In this document: positions 43,183 to 46,579 of the stretch, piece by piece
How the letters are laid out: each line of letters begins with the position of its first letter
Position numbering within the stretch: position 1 is the first letter of the stretch
From: an uncultured Collinsella sp.
GTDB taxonomy: Bacteria; Actinomycetota; Coriobacteriia; Coriobacteriales; Coriobacteriaceae
Assembly: GCA_959606065.1 (NCBI GenBank)
Contig: CAUHHV010000018.1
Location: forward strand, 1-46,579
Reading direction: 5' to 3'
Length of the DNA stretch: 46,579 nt
Translations under genes and position numbers: made by a program
The notes under the pieces: generated by a model
The model's input: only the letters and a program-made list of their open reading frames with translations
Database searches by the model: none
What the model was told of the DNA's origin: nothing

Positions 43183-43495
43183 GAGCTCTCCCCATCTTCC
43201 AGCACCCAAATCGCATCATTCAGTTGGCTGCGCGAGAGAAGATGAAGCGGGGCTATGCCCCAAAGCAACGGTATATGGTTCGTTTCATCTGCGTTTTCCG
43301 TCGCGAAGCTTAAAAGCTATTATGCGAAACCGCCCCGTCGATTGCAAGCGACGATGTCGGATTGAAACGGGAAACCTGCTGCTCGTCGGTCTTATGGTTA
43401 AAAATAAGCGCGGAGCGGCGATATGGAAAAGGGCCAAGGCTCAAAGCCCCGACCCTCTATTGCATTGATGGCTATCGCTGCGTGTGGATGACAAC
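43183..43495. other. Intergenic region between membrane protein and rho
   Basis: No gene is supported here. It includes the rho terminator (43426-43455), a perfect GGGGC-ATA-GCCCC hairpin at about 43248-43261 that may sit in the leader of the minus-strand gene, and AT-richer DNA at 43290-43330 that probably holds its promoter. Confidence 0.45.
43426..43455 (-). terminator. Intrinsic terminator of rho
   Basis: On the minus strand GGGTCGGGGC pairs with GCCTTGGCCC (including G-T pairs) around TTTGA, followed by TTTTC. It lies 40 nt after the rho stop. Confidence 0.75.
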
Positions 43496-46057
43496 CTAGA
43501 ACGTCTGCTCGTAGTCGCTGTGCTTTTTGGCCGAACGCACCAGGAACTCCTGGTTGGTGTTGGTGCCCTTAAGACCCTTGATAAACGATGCGGCTGCGCG
43601 CTCGGTGTTGTTCATACCGGCAAGAATGCGTCGCAGACCAAAGACAAACGGACGCATCTGCTCGTCGACCAACAGGTCCTCATTACGCGTACCGGAGGCA
43701 ACGGGGTCGATAGCCGGGAAGATGCGACGGTCGGCCAGGTCGCGGTCGAGCTTAAGCTCCATGTTGCCGGTGCCCTTGAACTCCTCAAAGATGACCTCGT
43801 CCATCTTGGAACCGGTGTCGATGAGAGCAGAGGCCAGGATGGTGAGCGAGCCACCGTTCTCGATATTACGGGCTGCACCCAGGAAGCGCTTGGGAGGATA
43901 CAGTGCCGCCGAATCGACGCCGCCCGAAAGGATGCGGCCTGAGGCGGGCGCCGCCAAGTTGTAGGCGCGGGCAAGACGCGTGATGGAGTCGAGCACCACC
44001 ACAACATCGCCGCCCAGCTCCACAATGCGCTTGGCGCGCTCGATGACAAGCTCTGCCACGCGAGTGTGGTTGTCGGCGGGCATATCGAAGGTCGACGCCA
44101 CAACCTCGCCCTTGATGGAACGCTGCATATCGGTGACCTCTTCGGGGCGCTCGTCGACGAGCAGGCAGATGAGGTGCACCTCGGGGTTGTTAATCGAGAT
44201 AGACTGGCAGATCTTCTTGAGGATCGTGGTCTTGCCGGCCTTGGGCGGGGACACGATCAGGCCACGCTGACCCTTGCCGATCGGCGACACGATGTCGATG
44301 GCGCGACCGGTAATGGAGTCCTTGCCGTGCTCCATGCGCAGCGGCTCATTGGGATAGACCGGGGTGAGGTCGCCGAACTTGGGACGGTTGCGAATCTGCT
44401 CGGGGTCCAGACCGTTGACGGTCGTGATTTTGGCGAGGCCGGCGCGCTTGTCGCCGCCGCGCGAAGGACGCAGCGAGCCCTCGATGACGTCGCCCGTGCG
44501 CAGGCGCGCGGAGCGGATGAGGTAGGCGGGCACGAAGGCGTCGTCGTTGGACTTCATGTAGCCATGGGCGTGGATGATGCCGGAGCTGTCCGGGCGAATC
44601 TGCAGAATGCCCTTGATATCGCGGAAGCCCTCGGCCTTCGCAGCGGTGACGTAGATCTCTTCGACGAGCTCGGCTTTCTTCTTGCCGGTCGTCTCGATCT
44701 CGAACTCCTTGGCCTTCTCGCGCAGTTCGGCGACCTTCATGGCAGCGAGCTCCTCACGCGAAAGCGTGGGCTCGGTGGGGGCGGCGTTACGCTCCTTGTT
44801 GCGCTGTTTGCGATCGCGCTGACGGTTGCGGCGATCGTTGTTGCGCTCGTCCTTGCGGTCGCTGCGGTCGTCATTGCGCTTGTGCTGGCGACGGTTGGGG
44901 CGAGCGCCGTCTTCGGCCTCGGCGGGCGCGGCGCCATCGGTTGCGGCGGCGTCGGCATTGGCCGCAGCGGCGTCATTGGCCTCGGCGCCGGAATCGACCG
45001 GCGCTTCGACATCAGCCTGCTGCTCGGACGCCTTGGCCTTAGCGGACTTCTTACGACCGCGTTTGGGCTTCTCGGACGCAGGCTGTTCGACGTCCTGGGG
45101 CTCGGCGGCACCAATCGATGCATCGGCGGTCGTCTCGGCGGAATCCTCGGACGCACCCTTCTTGGCAGCCTTGGCCTTGGACGTGCGCTTAGCAGCAGTA
45201 CGACGGCTGCGACCGGGACGGACGTCGGCGGGCTCGGCATCGGCAGAAACGGCCTCGGAAGTCGTAGCATCCTGGACGGGTGCATCGGCAGCGGTTGCAG
45301 ACTCGGCAGTCGCCGCAGCATCCCGAGCGGCGACGGCCGCGGCCGCGGCCTTCTCGGCCTCGACGAAGGCCTTGGGCTTGCGACCGCGACGGTGCGGGCG
45401 CAAAGCCGGATCGACAACGGGAACTTCGCTGCTCTCGACAGGCGCAGCGGGCTCAACAGGCGATGTGCCCTCCCCTGCCGCGGAACGGACCGAAGCCTCA
45501 GTGAGCTCGGGAGTTACCTGATCGGCCTTAGCAGCCGTGCGACGGCGCGTGCGCGGTACCGGCTTCTCGGTCGGCTGGTCGGCGACAGGGGTCTCGGTGG
45601 CGGCAGGCGTCTCGGGCACAGACGGAGCTGCAAGCTCGGTCAGAGCCGCGGCCTCGCGCTCGGCAGCACGACGGCGGGCGCGCACCACCTGAGCCTCGCT
45701 AATCTGCGCCAACGCACGTGCCTGCGCGACCTCATCGGAAATCGGCGCCGAGGAGTCAGCTGCAACGGTGCGCTTGGCGCGCGTCGTGCGCGTGGTACGG
45801 CGCTTGGGCTTGGTGACCTCCTCGCCGTCAGTGGCAGGCTTGACCGTGCGGCGCGTACGCTTGGGCTTTGCCGGAGCAGCCTCCTCACCAGTTGCAGGCA
45901 CGGCCTTCTCAGCCGCTGAAGACGTAGGCGTCGAAGCAGCCTTAGGCGTCTCAGGAGCCGAGGCTTGCGCGGGCGCCGCGACCTGGTCCAACGCAACCGG
46001 TGCAGCGGGAGCGGCTTGCGTCGTCGTTATTTCGTTTTCTTGCTGTTGATCAGACAC
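43496..46057 (-). CDS. rho: Transcription termination factor Rho with very long N-terminal extension
   Basis: The product is 853 residues from GTG 46057. Residues 1 to about 428 are low complexity: Ala/Pro/Glu with basic patches (PKRTRRT, GRSRRTAAKRTSKA), ending in an Arg/Asn/Asp-rich run (NDDRSDRKDERNNDRRNRQ). The Rho core follows: Rho-N helices (AAMKVAELREKAKEFEIE), an OB fold (GFRDIKGILQIRPDSSGIIH), P-loop SPPKAGKTTILKK, VDERPEEVTDMQRS and the Q/R-loop region through SGGVDSAALYPPKRF. It is an RNA-dependent helicase that ends transcription. Long inserts before the OB fold are known in actinobacterial Rho and widen RNA binding. It is monocistronic. Confidence 0.95.
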   Translation of the reverse strand: MSDQQQENEITTTQAAPAAPVALDQVAAPAQASAPETPKAASTPTSSAAEKAVPATGEEAAPAKPKRTRRTVKPATDGEEVTKPKRRTTRTTRAKRTVAADSSAPISDEVAQARALAQISEAQVVRARRRAAEREAAALTELAAPSVPETPAATETPVADQPTEKPVPRTRRRTAAKADQVTPELTEASVRSAAGEGTSPVEPAAPVESSEVPVVDPALRPHRRGRKPKAFVEAEKAAAAAVAARDAAATAESATAADAPVQDATTSEAVSADAEPADVRPGRSRRTAAKRTSKAKAAKKGASEDSAETTADASIGAAEPQDVEQPASEKPKRGRKKSAKAKASEQQADVEAPVDSGAEANDAAAANADAAATDGAAPAEAEDGARPNRRQHKRNDDRSDRKDERNNDRRNRQRDRKQRNKERNAAPTEPTLSREELAAMKVAELREKAKEFEIETTGKKKAELVEEIYVTAAKAEGFRDIKGILQIRPDSSGIIHAHGYMKSNDDAFVPAYLIRSARLRTGDVIEGSLRPSRGGDKRAGLAKITTVNGLDPEQIRNRPKFGDLTPVYPNEPLRMEHGKDSITGRAIDIVSPIGKGQRGLIVSPPKAGKTTILKKICQSISINNPEVHLICLLVDERPEEVTDMQRSIKGEVVASTFDMPADNHTRVAELVIERAKRIVELGGDVVVVLDSITRLARAYNLAAPASGRILSGGVDSAALYPPKRFLGAARNIENGGSLTILASALIDTGSKMDEVIFEEFKGTGNMELKLDRDLADRRIFPAIDPVASGTRNEDLLVDEQMRPFVFGLRRILAGMNNTERAAASFIKGLKGTNTNQEFLVRSAKKHSDYEQTF

Positions 46058-46201
46058 AGTGTTTGCTCAACTTTCTTTTCAAGCCCTGTGATCACATGCT
46101 CCCTGCATAAACCTTCAGGGCGGCTAAACAGTCTAGCTCCGTCAAATACCGACGGACATCATTGATCTGTATCGAGATATTTGCGTCATATACGCAGCGT
46201 T

Positions 46202-46229
46202 AGTGTAACACAACCGCAACCACCTGCAA
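46202..46229 (-). promoter_or_regulatory. Candidate rho promoter
   Basis: On the minus strand TTGCAG (46229-46224), a 16-bp spacer and TACACT (46207-46202) lie about 145 bp before the GTG start. This would leave a leader of about 140 nt, long enough for Rho autoregulation. Confidence 0.45.
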
Positions 46230-46322
46230 CTTAGTCATTGAGGACGTTCTTAAACGACTAGTCAAAAGGGACAATCTTTGGTTTAACACCCACAAATCTG
46301 ACTGCCTCCGCCAAAACTGTGG

Positions 46323-46452
46323 CGGTTTACTACGATGAATCGCTCAACCGCGATCACTCCGAAACTTGTTGAACTAAAACCGCAGGTAGATGCCTTGCAC
46401 TTTTTTGCGAAAAGCCGGCGTAGTTGGAATTTCTCATTTCATCGTAGTAAAC
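46323..46452. repeat. 17-bp inverted repeat enclosing about 96 bp
   Basis: CGGTTTACTACGATGAA at 46323-46339 returns inverted at 46436-46452. The arms are perfect, and two further outer bases match beyond a mismatch. It could be a small MITE-like element or the stem of a structured RNA. The enclosed DNA has no other obvious order. Confidence 0.6.
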
Positions 46453-46460
46453 CGGCATAG
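46335..46460 (+). CDS. Doubtful 41-residue ORF inside the inverted repeat
   Basis: The ATG at 46335 opens a frame to TAG at 46458-46460. The product would be basic (it includes HFFAKSRRSWNFSFHRSKP). No ribosome-binding site is seen, and the ATG lies in the repeat arm, so coding is unlikely. It is listed because an orphan plus-strand terminator follows downstream. Confidence 0.15.
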   Translation: MNRSTAITPKLVELKPQVDALHFFAKSRRSWNFSFHRSKPA

Positions 46461-46579
46461 TTTCGTATTTCCAGCAGTTCCAAATTCGTCAATACGTCGG
46501 CGTTTGCAAAAAGCCCGACCTCCGTGTGAACTGCCTCCCATTTCTTGGACATGAGAAATGGGAGGCTTTCTTTATGCGC
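46461..46579 (+). other. Orphan plus-strand transcript region with terminator, possible small RNA
   Basis: No plus-strand gene precedes the strong terminator at 46533-46573; rho is transcribed away from it. An unannotated plus-strand transcript starting somewhere in 46,230-46,480 is therefore implied, perhaps a small RNA that includes the inverted repeat. No firm promoter was found. Confidence 0.35.
46533..46573 (+). terminator. Strong intrinsic terminator without an annotated upstream gene
   Basis: GCCTCCCATTTCT (46533-46545) pairs perfectly with AGAAATGGGAGGC (46554-46566), loop TGGACATG, followed by TTTCTTT. The T-run is only on the plus strand. Confidence 0.85.

Noticed and set aside
41917..43245. 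442-codon plus-strand frame opposite the acidic membrane protein
   Set aside because: Its composition is that of an antisense shadow. The minus-strand frame has a proper start, ribosome-binding site and transmembrane segments.
44066..45919. 617-codon plus-strand frame opposite rho
   Set aside because: It mirrors the low-complexity rho extension (Gly/Leu/Arg/Ala) and has no domain. Rho on the other strand is certain.

Overview
The window looks like chromosome of a high-GC, strictly anaerobic gut actinobacterium of the class Coriobacteriia, most probably Collinsella. This is inferred from several features together: an actinobacterial-type Rho with a very long N-terminal extension, a SufCBDSU operon under an Rrf2/IscR regulator, a GGGtGRT gene pair, GTG and TTG starts, and many surface proteins with choline-binding-type repeats. 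No rRNA or other species marker is present, so the genus is an inference.

Region 1 (1-500) is insertion-sequence debris: an IS256-family transposase fragment abutting the end of an IS21-family element with the tail of istB. Region 2 (840-16,087) is a lower-GC island of six very large secreted proteins, all on the minus strand. Each is built of about 20-residue Trp/Tyr-rich cell-wall (choline-binding) repeats carrying a different effector: an L,D-transpeptidase, two NlpC/P60-like domains, a C39-like cysteine peptidase, a GH25 muramidase and a small Cys-rich zinc-ribbon-like module. In their midst, on the plus strand, lie a licC-licA fusion (winged helix + CTP:phosphocholine cytidylyltransferase + choline kinase) and licB (choline permease). 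The island therefore encodes both the probable ligand (phosphocholine) and its readers. No licD-type transferase is visible. The L,D-transpeptidase gene is split by a G6 tract that puts its signal peptide out of frame.

Region 3 (16,347-22,049) holds five GT2 glycosyltransferases: four on the minus strand in an A-B-A-B tandem arrangement and one divergent GlfT2-like enzyme. Region 4 (22,067-25,869) has an AAA-ATPase-like protein with an eroded nuclease tail and a sortase-type surface protein (MPKTG). Region 5 (26,007-32,610) is an iscR-mntA-hepT transcription unit divergent from sufCBDSU, with a tandem operator of four half-sites on a 22-bp pitch between them. Region 6 (32,687-41,210) contains an IS200-like/RAYT transposase, the Fe-S-scaffold-like/GGGtGRT pair, a flavoprotein, DinD, a tRNA-Lys/tRNA-Lys/tRNA-His operon, an aminotransferase and a ROK sugar kinase. 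Region 7 (41,325-46,579) has a VanZ-like protein, an acidic membrane protein, rho, and a gene-poor right edge with an inverted repeat and an orphan plus-strand terminator.

Most interesting: (i) the choline-decoration island, with a candidate autoregulatory operator on the licCA promoter; (ii) the G-tract switch in the L,D-transpeptidase gene; (iii) a 347-bp identical GC-rich cassette shared by two hydrolase genes; (iv) the 22-bp-periodic suf/iscR operator and the coupling of iscR to an MntA-HepT toxin-antitoxin pair.
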